A DNA stretch of 64,000 nucleotides from Phytoseiulus persimilis (Eukaryota > Arthropoda > Arachnida > Mesostigmata > Phytoseiidae). Below, in pieces: positions 1-10,523 of this stretch. Made by a program: the position numbers and the translations under genes. Location of the stretch: contig CM075102.1 in the NCBI GenBank assembly GCA_037576195.1, positions 39,614,745 to 39,678,744 of the forward strand. The letters are read 5' to 3'. Each line of letters begins with the position of its first letter. The first letter of the stretch is position 1. The notes beneath the pieces are model-generated. The model was given only the letters and a program-made list of their open reading frames with translations. It had not been told where the DNA came from and searched no databases.

Positions 1-1477
1 AGGGTAGCGTGCTCGAATCCCTCGCCGCCAGAAACCTTTGAGCTGAAGGCCCCCCCTGGAATCTTTTAGAAACGGTTTCTGGTCTCAACAGCAAACAGCA
101 CATACAAGTCCCCAGTTCAAATCGAGCCGAGACCTCCACAGTTTTCAGAGACGCCATCCTGCTGTTGACCTGGCTTCTTCAGGATGGCGAGTGGGAAATC
201 CGAGCGCAGTGAATGCAAGGCCTTTCAATAGGAAGTTAGAGGAAATATGTGTTTGTTCTCCTGTTTGCACTCGACGTCGCGACCGAAAGCGGGGACTCAT
301 GCGGTCGGGGCCCTCTTTATTATATAACGTCAACAAGGGAACGCCAGTGTTTGTTTCCATTTGTTTAGTTCGGCTCGTAAATCTCATGACAGCAGCTGAG
401 TTTCCCGGTAACGCGCATGGGGGCAAAGGCGGAAAAAGTTCCCAACAGAAGCGTGACTGAAGCAACCCCGCAACCGCCGACCGCTTTCGCTTTCCGTCTG
501 CCTCGCTGTCATTCAGCATTCGCACCTCGGCTCGTTGATATAACAGACAGCTTTCCCACGGATCGAGACACGGTGCGCTCGCTTGAATTTCATGGAGCCG
601 TTCCGTGTTCTCGCGACGAATTTTTGATCTAGCGCTCGGAAGTATTTTACTGGGGCTCCTTCATTTCGACTTGGCTCATCTCCCGGGACAAACAGGTGAT
701 GCGTTTCCAGTGTCCCATCGTGTCAGATTTAAGAGGCATATCCATCTCGCTCCTTGGCCAATTCGAATCTCTCGACCCGGTTGGCGATTTTCCTCCACCG
801 GGACGAGAGGAGTAGATCCGCCGTGATCATAACGAGCAATTCAAGCTTCGCCGAGGTGATCCACGAGCCGAGAATTAGTTAATCCCCGTCGCATTGTCGG
901 ATCTGATGGAGAGCCGCTCCGTGATGCTCGCGAAACACGTTAACTCGGCTGAACTACGATTTTTGAGGCGCAGAATCGAAACTGCAAGGACCGATTCGGG
1001 TCTCGTCAGATTGAGCGCGTCCCCCAGGAAGAAAGACTTCGCCCCGCAACATGATGCTCTATACTCAGCGAGTCACCGCGTCTGGCTTGTGATGTGATTC
1101 AACAACAATTAGTCTGATCAAGTGACACAGTTCGTTCTTCACCAAATGCTGCCTCGACCCCCGAACTTCCGCCGATTGTCTCAAACCAAGTGACTGGACT
1201 GATGCACGTGGTCCGCACCGTGACCAAGCGGACACATCAAACAGCTTTCGGGGTCAGTGATCTTCATCAACGATGATTCTCGTTCTCATCTTTAGGGCGC
1301 TGTTCGGCGATTAACTCATCTCAGACCCGGGCTACTGCGGAATGCTGAGTTCTCCCGGACATGTGGGGGAGAAAGCCCGTGGTTTCGTTCGCGGGTCACA
1401 ACTCCGGGCATGACTGTCCAAATCATCTATTCTCGCTCCAAGTATCGCAACGAAGACGCTCCTCGTCGTAGCCGGCC

Positions 1478-1702
1478 TCAGCGTCCATGATGTGGGGACC
1501 AAAACTTTGTTTTCCAGCGTTGCCGATGGCCGTACATGCGTCGAACGTTCGCATGCACTGCATGAGGCCGCCGGTTCGAAGCCATAGAGAGGGGCTCGAC
1601 GCCGGGAGGCATCTGGAATCTTGCGATATCCGAGTGGAAGTATCTCACAAATTGGTCTGATTCATTCCGATGAGTCTCTAACTTTGTCGACTCGTTGTTC
1701 AT
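1478..1702 (-). CDS. Small ORF, 74 residues, possibly two exons
   Basis: ATG at 1702 opens MNNESTKLETHRNESDQF, after which a GTGAGA donor follows at 1648-1643. An acceptor CCAG 42 bases downstream keeps the same frame, so the product is 74 residues unspliced or about 60 spliced. The N-terminal part is polar with purine-first codons; the C-terminal part is basic and rich in His and Trp. No domain recognised. Nothing independent supports transcription, and the 42-bp intron would be short beside those of eIF6. Confidence 0.3.
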   Translation of the reverse strand: MNNESTKLETHRNESDQFVRYFHSDIARFQMPPGVEPLSMASNRRPHAVHANVRRMYGHRQRWKTKFWSPHHGR

Positions 1703-1999
1703 CGGTTAATCAGTTGGTTGTCTGACCGTTCTTTCGCTGGTTCGACCGAGCTCACAATACCCCGTTAAGTCAGATGTGTCTGACCCCGAATTTAGCAACA
1801 TTATGACTCGATGAGCTTGTTGATATTGTGGGTTTTGCGTTCCCTTTTCTTCCATTTTGAAAGAAGAAACTGGTCGCTCGGCCGGTTCACATAAGGCGAA
1901 TCATTGTGCGGTGTCCATCGCTGCGCCAGAGACGTTAATCTGACCTCGACTAATCGTGAAGGTCATGGGCAAACTTAATTTGGTGTCTCTGCAACCACC

Positions 2000-2299
2000 A
2001 TGTGGTCGCCATTGAGTAACTTCTTCAGCGGCGCATCTTCATTTTCCGATATTTTCCTCCGTCCCGATACTTCTATTCCACGACTCCCCGACAGTGGGTC
2101 ACGACTCCAGCGCATCCACGAGTCTTCTCTCGCTCGTTTGGCGAAGCTCCGTTGAAGTTTCCGTTCTGGAAGCCATCTTGAAGCCCACTCAAGTTTCGCC
2201 GGGACCGACGAATTCTTGAATGAGAAGCAAACATCGATTAGGCAGTTGCTCGCCAAGGGGCGTTATGTAACAATGGAGAAGCATTCGCGGCGATTCTGA
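2000..2299 (+). pseudogene. Coding-like frame interrupted by one in-frame TGA
   Basis: An ATG in a favourable context (accaccATGt) opens 51 codons beginning MWSPLSNFFSGASS, then a TGA at 2153-2155. The same frame continues open for 47 more codons (SFRSGSHLEAHSSFAG and onwards) to TGA at 2297-2299, and an AATAAA follows at 2357-2362. Both halves show similar purine-first periodicity. Possible readings are a decayed gene with a nonsense mutation, a separate 51-residue gene followed by chance openness, stop readthrough, or an unseen intron. A minus-strand frame at 1975-2256 overlaps and is an alternative. No family recognised. Confidence 0.3.
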
Positions 2300-2502
2300 C
2301 TGAGGATGTCGACAGGGCCGCCAACGAGCCTATCTGCTGTTGACAATGTGCTGGACAATAAATCGAGACACAATTTTCGCACACGCGCAACTCCGTAGGA
2401 CCGTCATTGTCATAGCTGGATGGTCGCTCCCGGTGACGCAGAGGAATTTTCCCTCATCGGCTTCGGGAGCATTAGGTTGTCGCGGTGCCTGCCCTGGTTT
2501 GG

Positions 2503-2886
2503 TAACCCATTTCATCGGCAAACATCCGCCGCCACGAGGTCGTTCCCAGTGCGAATGAGCTTCCGGGCGTTTTGTTTCGTAGTTTGAAGCGGGTGAGCGT
2601 TCGATTAGAGGGAAACGCCTCCCGAATCGTTTTTCCCCTCTCGAAGCAGCTGATGGGTGTTCGTAAGATTGCGGCCGCTACGCGGTCTAAGGTCCACTCG
2701 TTCCGCACTCATCAGGTATTAACGGAGTTCAACGAAGTCTCAAAATCCATGGTCCCCCGGCGTCGCTACGCCCAGCGACTCCAGCGGGTGTCGAACACGT
2801 CATCGGAACTTTTTCGCCGTTTTGTCGCCGCCGGAACCGTGTGCCCTGTCACCCTCGGCGAACTACGTAGACTCGTTTTTTTCTAA
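2503..2886 (+). CDS. Open exon-like frame of 127 codons without ATG start
   Basis: The frame is open from just after a TAA near 2500 to TAA at 2884-2886 and includes a stretch GNASRIVFPLSKQLMGVRK. A GTGAGC donor at 2594 and a pyrimidine-rich AG near 2648, then CAG/GTATTA and another CCCAG, would all preserve the same frame, so both spliced and unspliced readings are possible. Codons are purine-first over most of its length. There is no start codon, so it would be an internal or terminal exon. A minus frame at 2708-2472 competes. No domain recognised. Confidence 0.28.
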
Positions 2887-3066
2887 GGGCTCTCGTCATT
2901 ATCATGTTGATGTAGCACTTTTATGTTGGCGCGGAACAAGGAGAAGACGACAGAGCATTGTAAATAAGCAACTCGTGTGAGGCAACGCACCTTTGACCTC
3001 CCCTGATTCCTCAGTAAAGTAGATCTGGATCCGGAATTTTTCGCAGACACAGCCTGAGCCTCTTAC

Positions 3067-3160
3067 ACTGAAACGTAACTAACACCGAGGCACCGGTTTT
3101 CGTTTGGAGCGAAGCGTCCACGGGGAGAAATAGCCTGTCGTGCTGTAGGTCCTTTTTGCC
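3067..3160 (-). CDS. Possible internal exon
   Basis: On the minus strand, an acceptor ending CTACAG precedes a short open segment (HDRLFLPVDASLQTKTGASV), which ends at a GTAAGA donor near 3066. It would be an internal exon with exit phase 1. No partner exons were identified, and support is limited to the splice-like ends and codon pattern. Confidence 0.2.
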
Positions 3161-3631
3161 GAGGGGGGAGTCCTAAAAATTGTTGTGTTTTCCTCGGCTG
3201 ATTCGCGTTGACCACCGCTTCGACGGATCAAGGTCCCCCTCCAGAAATTTCCCATTAATCATGAACCCTTCCGCGTCGCATCAAACCGTTCAGCACGAGT
3301 CCGCTGAGCAGATTTATGTGTTCTTATGTTTCTGTGACCTGCTGATTGCCGCTTGCCGGCTGCTTCACTGCCGACGTCAACCTTCCCGTTAAGAATTCGC
3401 ACCGTACGCATCTTGGCGAAGAAATTTTCTCGGATCCTGAATTTTTCTTCGAGCGGCTTGCTCGAGGCTCAGCTCCGGGAAGCTAATTTCTGAGCACAGT
3501 GTCTATCCGAGGAGCGAATGAAGCAAACTTCGAAGATCTGCGCAATGATCCGTCCCAGCGGTGCTGAGGCTAACGGGCGGAGAGAGATAGAGGGAGAGGG
3601 CCAAGCGTCCTCGCGAACTCGCTTGAGGCTC

Positions 3632-4038
3632 TCAAGCAACTCCGAGGGATCCGTGGCGCCACAGCTGTTTGTGAATCAGAGAGAAATCCTTGAGTCCGAA
3701 TCGAATGAATCCATCTTTTGCTCCCTGAACAAATAGCGCCCGCTCCGCTCTGCCGACCGGCTGACTGACTGACTGACTGGGTGGCTGGCTGGCCGGCTGG
3801 ATGTCGGATCCCCGACGAACACAGGGTGCGAGCTCGAGGGCGAATCCTTCTCGGAGCGGGGACTTTATTTACTTACGAACTTTTTAATAGCTGCCTCGGA
3901 GCTGCTTGTTGCTCCCGATCTATATATAAACGTGTAAGGCGCAGGCCCGCTCACATGATTTATTTGTGCGCAGTCGCCGGTGCTGCTGCTGCCATCGTCG
4001 TCAAAGACTTCTTGAGACGGAAACGAGAATAAATTCAT
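3632..4038 (-). CDS. Two-exon gene, 84-residue product, unknown function
   Basis: Exon 1 (4038-3877) begins ATG AAT TTA and encodes 54 residues starting MNLFSFPSQEVFDDDGSSST, ending at a consensus GTAAGT donor. A 152-bp intron ends in TTGTTCAG. Exon 2 (3724-3632) encodes 30 residues beginning GAKDGFIRFGLKDFSLIHK, then TGA. Both exons are phase 0 and strongly purine-first. The intron carries the tetranucleotide repeat at 3760-3800. The N-terminal half is acidic and Ser-rich, the C-terminal half basic. No signal peptide, membrane span or known domain is visible. This is one of the better-supported non-homology models because intron size and splice sites resemble those of eIF6. Confidence 0.42.
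3760..3800. repeat. CTGA/CTGG tetranucleotide repeat
   Basis: Four CTGA-type units run into CTGG/GGCC-type units across about 40 bases. It lies in the intron of the minus-strand model at 4038-3632. Confidence 0.9.
3916..3926 (+). promoter_or_regulatory. TATA-like element
   Basis: TATATATAAAC reads as a TATA box on the plus strand, but it falls inside the proposed first exon of the minus-strand gene. No convincing plus-strand product begins downstream, so function is doubtful. Confidence 0.2.
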
Positions 4039-5578
4039 GTTTGCTCGAAGATGGGCTGAGGTTCGGGCTGCGTGCGCATCAAATCCTACAGCGCATGAGC
4101 CCGTTCCTCCGGAAAGCTATGCACGACTTCTGCTCCAAGCGCAATTCAGGAATCGTCAATGGCCACGAAAAGTTTGCGCGTCTGATGGTGTGTGCTCGAT
4201 AACTTTGTTTTCGGCCAAACTTGCGGCGGAGAGGGGAAAAAACTGGTAGATACGTGTTGGAATTTGCGCTCGTACACGCGGAGGACTAACAACGGTAGAT
4301 CGGAGTGTGGGAAAGACTGCAGATGCGAATCGCAAGTTGAAAGGGTGGCAGTAGAATTCGGTGTGAACGAGGCCAACTAAAAACATTCGCGATTGCAAAC
4401 TCCACTGAGGACTCCCAACATACCAGATCTTCTGTTCGTCTGGAAACCGCTTTGTGTTGACCAACGGCATGGCGCGGTGGACAGCGCGGTTTGCGTCACG
4501 AGCGAAAAATCGCATGCGCCGCCACAGCTCCACAGACTTGGCACATCAAGTGCCTAGTGGGCCTTGCTGATATGCTCGGGCCATCCATCTTGTTAGTTCC
4601 TTCCATCGAGATTCTTCCCGCTCCTCCTCCTCCGCGTGGAGAAACCGAGCGAGTATCGGAGAAATTTCATCCGTCTCGCGCCATCTGTGTGTCGTTGAAG
4701 TCAGATTTGGACGACGGTGTTCCTGTGAAGGGTACGAGCACCAGAGGTTCGCGAATCTTGAGACGGCACCATGTAGCTGAGCACGATGCCATCTGGAGGG
4801 GTTGCTGAAATTGGTCGATTCGGCAATCCGAATTTCCCTATGTCTCAACATGGGGCTCTTTTACGCCCACCCCTCCAGTCGTTGGAAAACGTAACGTAAA
4901 CCCCACAGAAATCTGATGAGTCGACTCTATACACATGTGGGTGGAAGAGTTCCGACTGCGTGGTCCTCAATCCGGGCTACCCCTCCCGGAACTCCTGCAC
5001 CAGAGGCCGACCGACCCCCGGCGCCCAGCCGAGCTGGGCAAAACCGAGCCACAGGAGTCCACGTTGCTTATTCGATGCAATGAACGCCGAATGGAACTGA
5101 GTCGTGGCTCTGCCGACCGTGCTTCAGAGGTTTGGAACGGAGGGGATGTTACTCTATGACATCGGACGATTCCTGGGTTTCTGCTAACGTCTACGGGAGC
5201 CGGTCTCTGATTCTCGCAGAGTCTCCGCATGGAATAGACGCTCAGCGAGCCGCGACGTCCAGAATCAAATCGTCTTCAGAACTCTCGCAGAAGAAGAACA
5301 CGTCAAGGCCGCGGTGGCGAAGCGCAGACTTTCTCTTTCGTGACATAACCGGCAGTGGTGGAAGGCGCACACCCTCTCCGTAACGGTACCGCCATTCAGT
5401 CTGCCGGCAACCGTTACGGCGCGCACAGCTCCAGATCCTAAGCAAGCGCTTAGCTTTGGCGAGCTGCGAAATTTCGATCGCTGTGACGATTCGTCCTCCA
5501 CTTGTGCTCAGTTACTCTGTGTTTCCCGTCCGGTAGGTTCTGCCGAAGTAGTATGTGCTGCTAGAGGGAAAGCGTGCA
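4039..5578. other. No gene assigned
   Basis: Several 60-125 codon frames overlap on both strands (for example 4533-4156 minus), but none combines a start, a donor and consistent periodicity. Promoters of the flanking divergent models at 4038 (-) and 5579 (+) would lie here. Confidence 0.5.
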
Positions 5579-6145
5579 ATGGCTAAAACGCGGTACAGCA
5601 CCCCCGAGCCGGATTACTCTTCAGATTCCGACGGTATTCTCGCTAAAGAGAACGCCAAGATGCGCAAGTGCGAATGCTGCTCGGACGATGCTCATCTGTG
5701 CAAAATGCGCCCTGCCAAAGACAAAGAGCCGGTGAGAGGTCGCAAGAAAAAGGTCCGACCCTGCGTTCAGGAGATGTTCCCCAAGGAACATCCTTCCGGG
5801 AACTGGCGGGATCATCTCACCGAGCCGGCATCCGACCTCCCGCTGGATTACAGTGATTTACAGTGTTGTGGTGCCAATCGCAAGGATAAAGACAAGAAGT
5901 GTCGTGCGCAAGGTCGAAGAGGTCGATCGAAGCGACGCCGTCGAGCGATGTCGCTGGAGCGCGGAACCGTGCGCTCCAGAGCCAAAGAACTCGGCGACGT
6001 GTCACCCGTGCGCGGGCGACGTGCATCGCTTCCGCAGCGCGATAGCCGACCCATCAGACGAGAAAGGTATGAAGCGAGAGGAATTAAAGGTCGGAAAATA
6101 GCGACGCGACAAGCATTAGCATTCAAGCACTCCTCATGCTCATGA
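5579..6145 (+). CDS. Basic, Arg/Lys-rich protein of 188 residues, single ORF
   Basis: ATG at 5579 (context gtgcaATGg) opens an uninterrupted 188-residue frame ending TGA at 6143-6145. It starts MAKTRYSTPEPDYSSDSDG, an acidic Ser/Asp patch. Two cysteine pairs follow near residues 31-42 (CECC and a lone C) and a CC near residue 95. The second half is highly basic with runs such as GRRGRSKRRRR and RGRRASLPQRDSRPIRRER, which resemble bipartite nuclear-localisation or RNA/DNA-binding tails. That is inferred from composition only. Codons are purine-first in the first 110 residues. It is either a single-exon gene or a first exon. No known family was recognised. Confidence 0.42.
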   Translation: MAKTRYSTPEPDYSSDSDGILAKENAKMRKCECCSDDAHLCKMRPAKDKEPVRGRKKKVRPCVQEMFPKEHPSGNWRDHLTEPASDLPLDYSDLQCCGANRKDKDKKCRAQGRRGRSKRRRRAMSLERGTVRSRAKELGDVSPVRGRRASLPQRDSRPIRRERYEARGIKGRKIATRQALAFKHSSCS

Positions 6146-7533
6146 AGAGCCGTGTTTTCGTGTCGTTCGCGTGGTCCCGATCGATTCCGTCTTGCTGTAC
6201 GGGGTGACGATTCGTTAGCTCGCTTGTTAAATCAGAAGATTGTCATTAACCGAACTTGCTCTGCTCGTCCGCCTTCCGGAAGGCTCAAGAAAACTGCTCG
6301 AGCCGAAATCGAGCAATTCCCGAGCTGCCTTAACGCTGAACGATGTTGATAATGTAATGAGTCCGAACTGTGTCAGCTGGACGCTTTCACATCGCTACCG
6401 TACCTGACCGACGAACAGTCCCGGGCTGAGTTTAAACCCTACTCGATGTCGAGAGTGATCTTGAGATTTTGAACATTCTCGGTTTTCGTTCACGGCGTGA
6501 CGTGGCGGAAAGATTCCAGATCATAGCAAAACAAGTCGACGGGCCAAATCTGTCGTTCGTTGACTACTTCGTGCTTGTGAAGCTCCAGTCTGACGGACTG
6601 AACCCTCCGTCGTGCTCCGTTTGGTTCGTTCGTCCTTTTTCTCGACCGGTTCCGCGAAACGAGATCTGGGATTCCCGATGCTCCACTTCGACGCCTCACA
6701 GGTCGACGTAGGATATAGGCGTATACTGCCTAAATTATCCGCGGTCCGAACGTAAATTACGGATGCATCGCTTGCAATGAAGTCGGAAACTACAACGAAT
6801 ATCTCTGCTGTCACTGCCATTCGCTGATTCGACGCCACCGAGTGAGAGATGAGCGGTCATTCGAGGCCGCTGCGGCATGTAGATCTTCTTCGGCTGGTCC
6901 ATCGAATTCGCAATAAGGCAGTGATACACTTCTGCACTTCTGAGAGCCGTGTCTTGGATCGGGATTCCTGCCGGACCGCACAACTTTCTCGTTCGGCTTC
7001 ATCGTCGCGGAGCCTTATTTCACTTCTGTGAGGAACAGAAGACGATTCGGCCACTCATCGATGAGCAGGCTCTCATTCTGAAGCCCATCAATTATTCAGG
7101 CTCAGCCGCCGGACACGGAAGGAAATGATTCCGCTCTCCCCATTCTAGTCTGAGACAGCTCAAGCCGAAGTTCACGTTATCCAAAAATAGCTCCGATCAA
7201 AGAGAATCTGAAGCAAAAGGCTGAAGCTTTCTGCTCGACAGCTTCTTGGAAGAACTGATTCGCCTCTTCCTACTTCAGTTTCGAGAGAAAAACCACCTCA
7301 AAGCTACAAGTTGGAGAAAGGGGAAGAAATTCACGACGAAACAAAAAGTTAAGAAGTCATCAGAACGTCGTCATCTGCATCATCACCACAATCATTCTCT
7401 TCCTAATCGACAGAGTAGTTTGCGTCGTTGGAACAAAAATTCGGAACGAATAGGGAAGGGCGGCGAATTTTCGTGCGTTCTTCATTTTTCTGTCCGCAGA
7501 AAACACGGAACGCGGCAACACATGGGCAAATTA
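6146..7533. other. No gene assigned
   Basis: A plus-strand frame at 7246-7821 (191 codons) is Arg/Ser/His-rich and lacks purine-first periodicity. A Cys-containing frame near 6736-6922 lacks a start or an acceptor. Neither is called. Confidence 0.4.
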
Positions 7534-8357
7534 TCACGTCCGTCCGCTCCCGTCGCCGATGGTTGCGCTGAGCCGAGGTTCGCCCCCCTTCGGTACCATG
7601 ACCGCAGGAATCAACGCTCGCCGGCTTCCGTAGATGGCAGGAATGCATCCGAACATCGCCTGGATCTTGATGACGTGCTCACGGCTATCCCCAGCCGAGT
7701 CCGGGATGATCGCCGCGCTCCTCGTGTTCAGCTAAGAGACTTCATCCCGAGCGGGAGATCCCGCTCGTTTCCCAAGAAATCCGAGCCGGAAGCGAACCGA
7801 TTTTCTCTGCGCAACGAGTGACCGGCTGATCGGGAACGTGTTTGTCACGGATGCCCCATCTCGTCTCGTTCAGAATCAAATCAAGTTCCACATCGGTTGT
7901 GGTTGAAGCTAGGAAGAATTGAGTCGGTCGAAATGAAGCGGGGGAGGAGAAGTTCAACATCAGGAGCACCGGCTGGACTGGAACGGATGAACGATCAGAA
8001 GTTCGCTTCTTCAAACGGAGCGTGAAAACGAACAAGATACTCACTCGCGCGACTTCCGCCGATTCCGATGACAACAATTCCTCCCAGACATTGGATTCCG
8101 ATTCCGCATTCGACGCTTCTCTGCAAAAGAGCTTCTTCCTTGTCTCAACGCCAACCCCGCGTTACCTACATTGTAGCACCGGCCTGAGCTAGGGTTGAGT
8201 GCACAACATCTACGACAGATTGGTGCTCATGAGCAACGACTCCCTACAATCGCGCTCATTTCACCTGGAGTCTCAGCCGGGAGATGATCAGAGGGCCTCG
8301 CTCTATTTCGTGGGAACCGCTGTCCGCCGCGGCACCACCGCTCTCAATGATGCTCAT
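7534..8357 (-). CDS. Four-exon model with a 14-nt microexon, 126-residue product
   Basis: Proposed coding exons are 8357-8265 (starts MSIIESGGAAADSGSHEIER, ends CTCCAG/GTGAAA), 8183-8170 (14 nt, between CTCAG and GTAGGT), 8120-8045 (after CTTTTGCAG; encodes ASNAESESNVWEELLSSES and ends CGA/GTGAGT) and 7731-7534 (after TCTCTTAG; begins LNTRSAAIIPDSAGDSREHV and stops TGA). Introns are 81, 49 and 313 bp. The microexon is what makes the phases agree (381 nt total). All four exons are purine-first with few Arg, Ser or Cys. The last exon has a hydrophobic stretch around IQAMFGCIPAIYG. No family recognised. If the microexon is wrong, the outer exons still look coding. Confidence 0.42.
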
Positions 8358-8911
8358 CTCTCAAACTGTTGGGATTTTCGACAACGTTGAGTCTCAACTC
8401 AAACATCGAGGCAGGCTGTGCCGCGCCTCCACCCCTATTCGCTTATCCCGCGGGTCCGCCCCGGGAGACGCGGGCTACTTCGTCTCTAAGGCAAGTTGGG
8501 ACGCAAAGATGCCTCAGGAGGAGCCCAGCGGAACTTCCGTCGGTGACCGCCCTGCCAACCCTGACCCCTTTGATCTCCTCGCTCGCAACTCTTCCCATCC
8601 CGCCATTATTCCTCTCTATGGCTCTTCACTGTTCTCTCGGTCCCTTGATTAACTATTCCCTGACCGAGAAACTCTCCGGTTACGTGTTCATGCGTCGGGT
8701 GCGCGTCTCAGCTCGGCCGAGCACTCGATCTACCACGTGCAGTCTCGAAACGAAGGAGGAATCACCCTCTCGGCTTTTCTTCGTCAGTCTGGAATCGCAG
8801 CGATCGATTGACGGAGATGCGGGACCTGTTTGGCGAGTTGAGACCTTGAGCAGCTCTTCGAGGAGCGGTGACATGTCGTCTGAGTGAACGGAGATGGAGG
8901 GAAGTCGGAAA

Positions 8912-9451
8912 TTAGCTCATGGAATTAAGGGCGCCGCGGACCCCCTTGCGTGATTTTGTTTCACGGAAGATAATAAAACCGAGAGTGAAATCGTAGTTGT
9001 GCGGGCCGATCGGAATCCATTTCGTATAACACGAGCTGAAGCATTTTTCATCCCTCATGAACCGCGCGTCTTTCGGAAGACGGCATTGAGGTGATGCTGG
9101 CAAGGTGTTACATTCGGAGTAAGAGGTGAAACTTTTCTCCGAAGAAAAAACGATGCCGCTTGAAAATCACGTTTTACCGTGTGAACAGCTGCTTCTTCCA
9201 GTCGACGTCGTCATTGGATACTTGAGGTGTGAAGAGTTCAGGGGAATCGAGCTGCGTGAAGCGGCCATTGATGTCTGCAGGAATCGCTCCTAGCATCAAA
9301 ACATTGGGGGAGGGAGGATGTGATCACATAGTTGACGACATAACAAAAGCCTGAAAGCCTCCCTGTTGGCTCGTCCACGCGAACATGATCGTTTACCTAT
9401 CGCCGTCCCCAGTTCGAGCGGGAATTCCGGTGGAATAGCAGCGGAAAGCAT
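8912..9451 (-). CDS. Three-exon model, 128-residue cysteine-containing protein
   Basis: Exons are 9451-9397 (MLSAAIPPEFPLELGTAI, donor ATAG/GTAAAC), 9289-9178 (GAIPADINGRFTQLDSPELF..., donor CG/GTAAAA) and 9131-8912 (starts within FTSYSECNTLPASPQC, ends TAA). Introns are 107 and 46 bp, and phases 1 and 2 are kept. An in-frame TGA lies nine codons before the ATG. The third exon carries four cysteines (ECN, QCR, KCFSSCY) and a C-terminal basic stretch. The hydrophobic start is short and could be part of a signal sequence, but no clear cleavage site is seen. No family recognised. It lies downstream of the same-strand model at 10487-9925 and may be a continuation of that gene. Confidence 0.42.
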
Positions 9452-9924
9452 CGACGAACGGATATGATCGCTTGAACGTCACCGGAATAGAAAAACTCAG
9501 TTTCGCGTTGATTCTAGAAGCATTCTCGTGCCATTCGTGTCCGCTTCGGTGTCTCGCGATGCCCAACCGTGAAAAGCGTCACCTGCACGACTGGCGCTGC
9601 GGCCCCGCGTTCTGACAGCTGTTGTCAGAAGCGTCATTGTCGCCGCCACTGCCGCCTCGCTGTAGCTTTTAATGAAATATCCTCCTAATATCCTACGACC
9701 TTCGCTCCGGAACCGCCGTAAGATAAAAGAACTACGACAACAGCAACGACGTTGGTGGCCGCAGCGTCCTGCAGTGAAAGCGGTGCACCCGAAACACCGC
9801 GAAAAGCACCGAGCTGAAAACGCTGTGAAGTTCTGGTGTACGAGCTCCCGCCCGCAGTTGGTTTCCATTGTTTCTTCAGCAAAGTGGCAAGCAAGGCCAC
9901 GCTCGCTTGATTAATCATTGGATA

Positions 9925-10487
9925 CTAATCACCGAGTAATTCCTTCGGCTTCTCCGAAGATACGAACGAGAAATGAAAGAAACTTGACTCGCTTTCCCCG
10001 GCGTTCCCAAGCCAGCGCCGGTGGTGGGTGAGGTTGTTCGGGAACGTTTCCGGCCCGATACTAATGATTCTGAAGGTGAAATTCGTTGTCGAGGATTCTT
10101 CGGTTGAAGAGAAATTCTGGACTTGAAGACGTCGATGAGGCTCGCGAGACATGGCTTCACAATTATTCACTTCCGGATTGTGAGCGTCTTCAGCGATGTT
10201 AGGCAGCCCCCTGAGCGAAGATCGCGCCGACGAACCGTTCCAACCTTCAATACCGGGAGTCTGATCAACGAACAAAAGCTGGGAAGTTCCTGCTGGATCC
10301 CCCGGACTCTCGGAAGCGGTCGTCGAGACGAATTCTCCTGAAAGTAGCGCTTAGCCGAAGAAAAGAGGAGTGAGAAATGAGTCCTTTCGGAGCGGAGGAA
10401 ACAGTCTGAAACGTGACCCGCACCATGGAAATGCTTCATGAATACCACGTGTAATTTTTCTTCATCATTCGTTGGTTTCTGGTAACG
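9925..10487 (-). CDS. Two exons of a larger minus-strand gene, C-terminal 158 residues
   Basis: Exon 10487-10424 follows a GATCCAG acceptor, begins RYQKPTNDEEKLHVVFMKHF and leaves at CATG/GTGCGG. Exon 10337-9925 follows CTACTTTCAG and stays open for 137 codons to TAG. It begins EFVSTTASESPGDPAGTSQL and contains QNFSSTEESSTTNFTFRI and KPKELLGD at its end. Phase 1 is kept across an 86-bp intron. The long exon is rich in Asn, Ser, Thr, Glu and Asp and carries several N-x-S/T sequons, as in secreted or low-complexity proteins. A start is missing; the ORF at 10733-10524 is a likely upstream exon. No domain recognised. Confidence 0.42.
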
Positions 10488-10523
10488 CTGGATCGACGAG
10501 GGACGGACCTCTTCAGCTTCTGG

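Noticed and set aside
1560..1590. GGTTCGAAGCC, a tRNA B-box-like sequence
   Set aside because: No A-box at proper distance and no acceptor or T-stem pairing.
3781..4032. Plus-strand ORF downstream of TATATATAAAC
   Set aside because: It overlaps antisense the well-spliced minus gene, begins in a simple repeat and has no donor.
6736..6922. Frame with CIACNE and LCCHCH, zinc-finger-like
   Set aside because: An in-frame TAA precedes it, and there is neither ATG nor an AG acceptor before the first cysteine pair, so it cannot be entered.
7246..7821. 191-codon plus-strand ORF with a His-rich run
   Set aside because: It is Arg/Ser-rich, lacks purine-first periodicity and is antisense to the better exon at 7731-7534.
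9925..10160. Plus-strand coding-like segments near 10120-10190 with a GTGAGC donor
   Set aside because: The antisense minus exon is open for 137 codons after a CTACTTTCAG acceptor and is the stronger reading.
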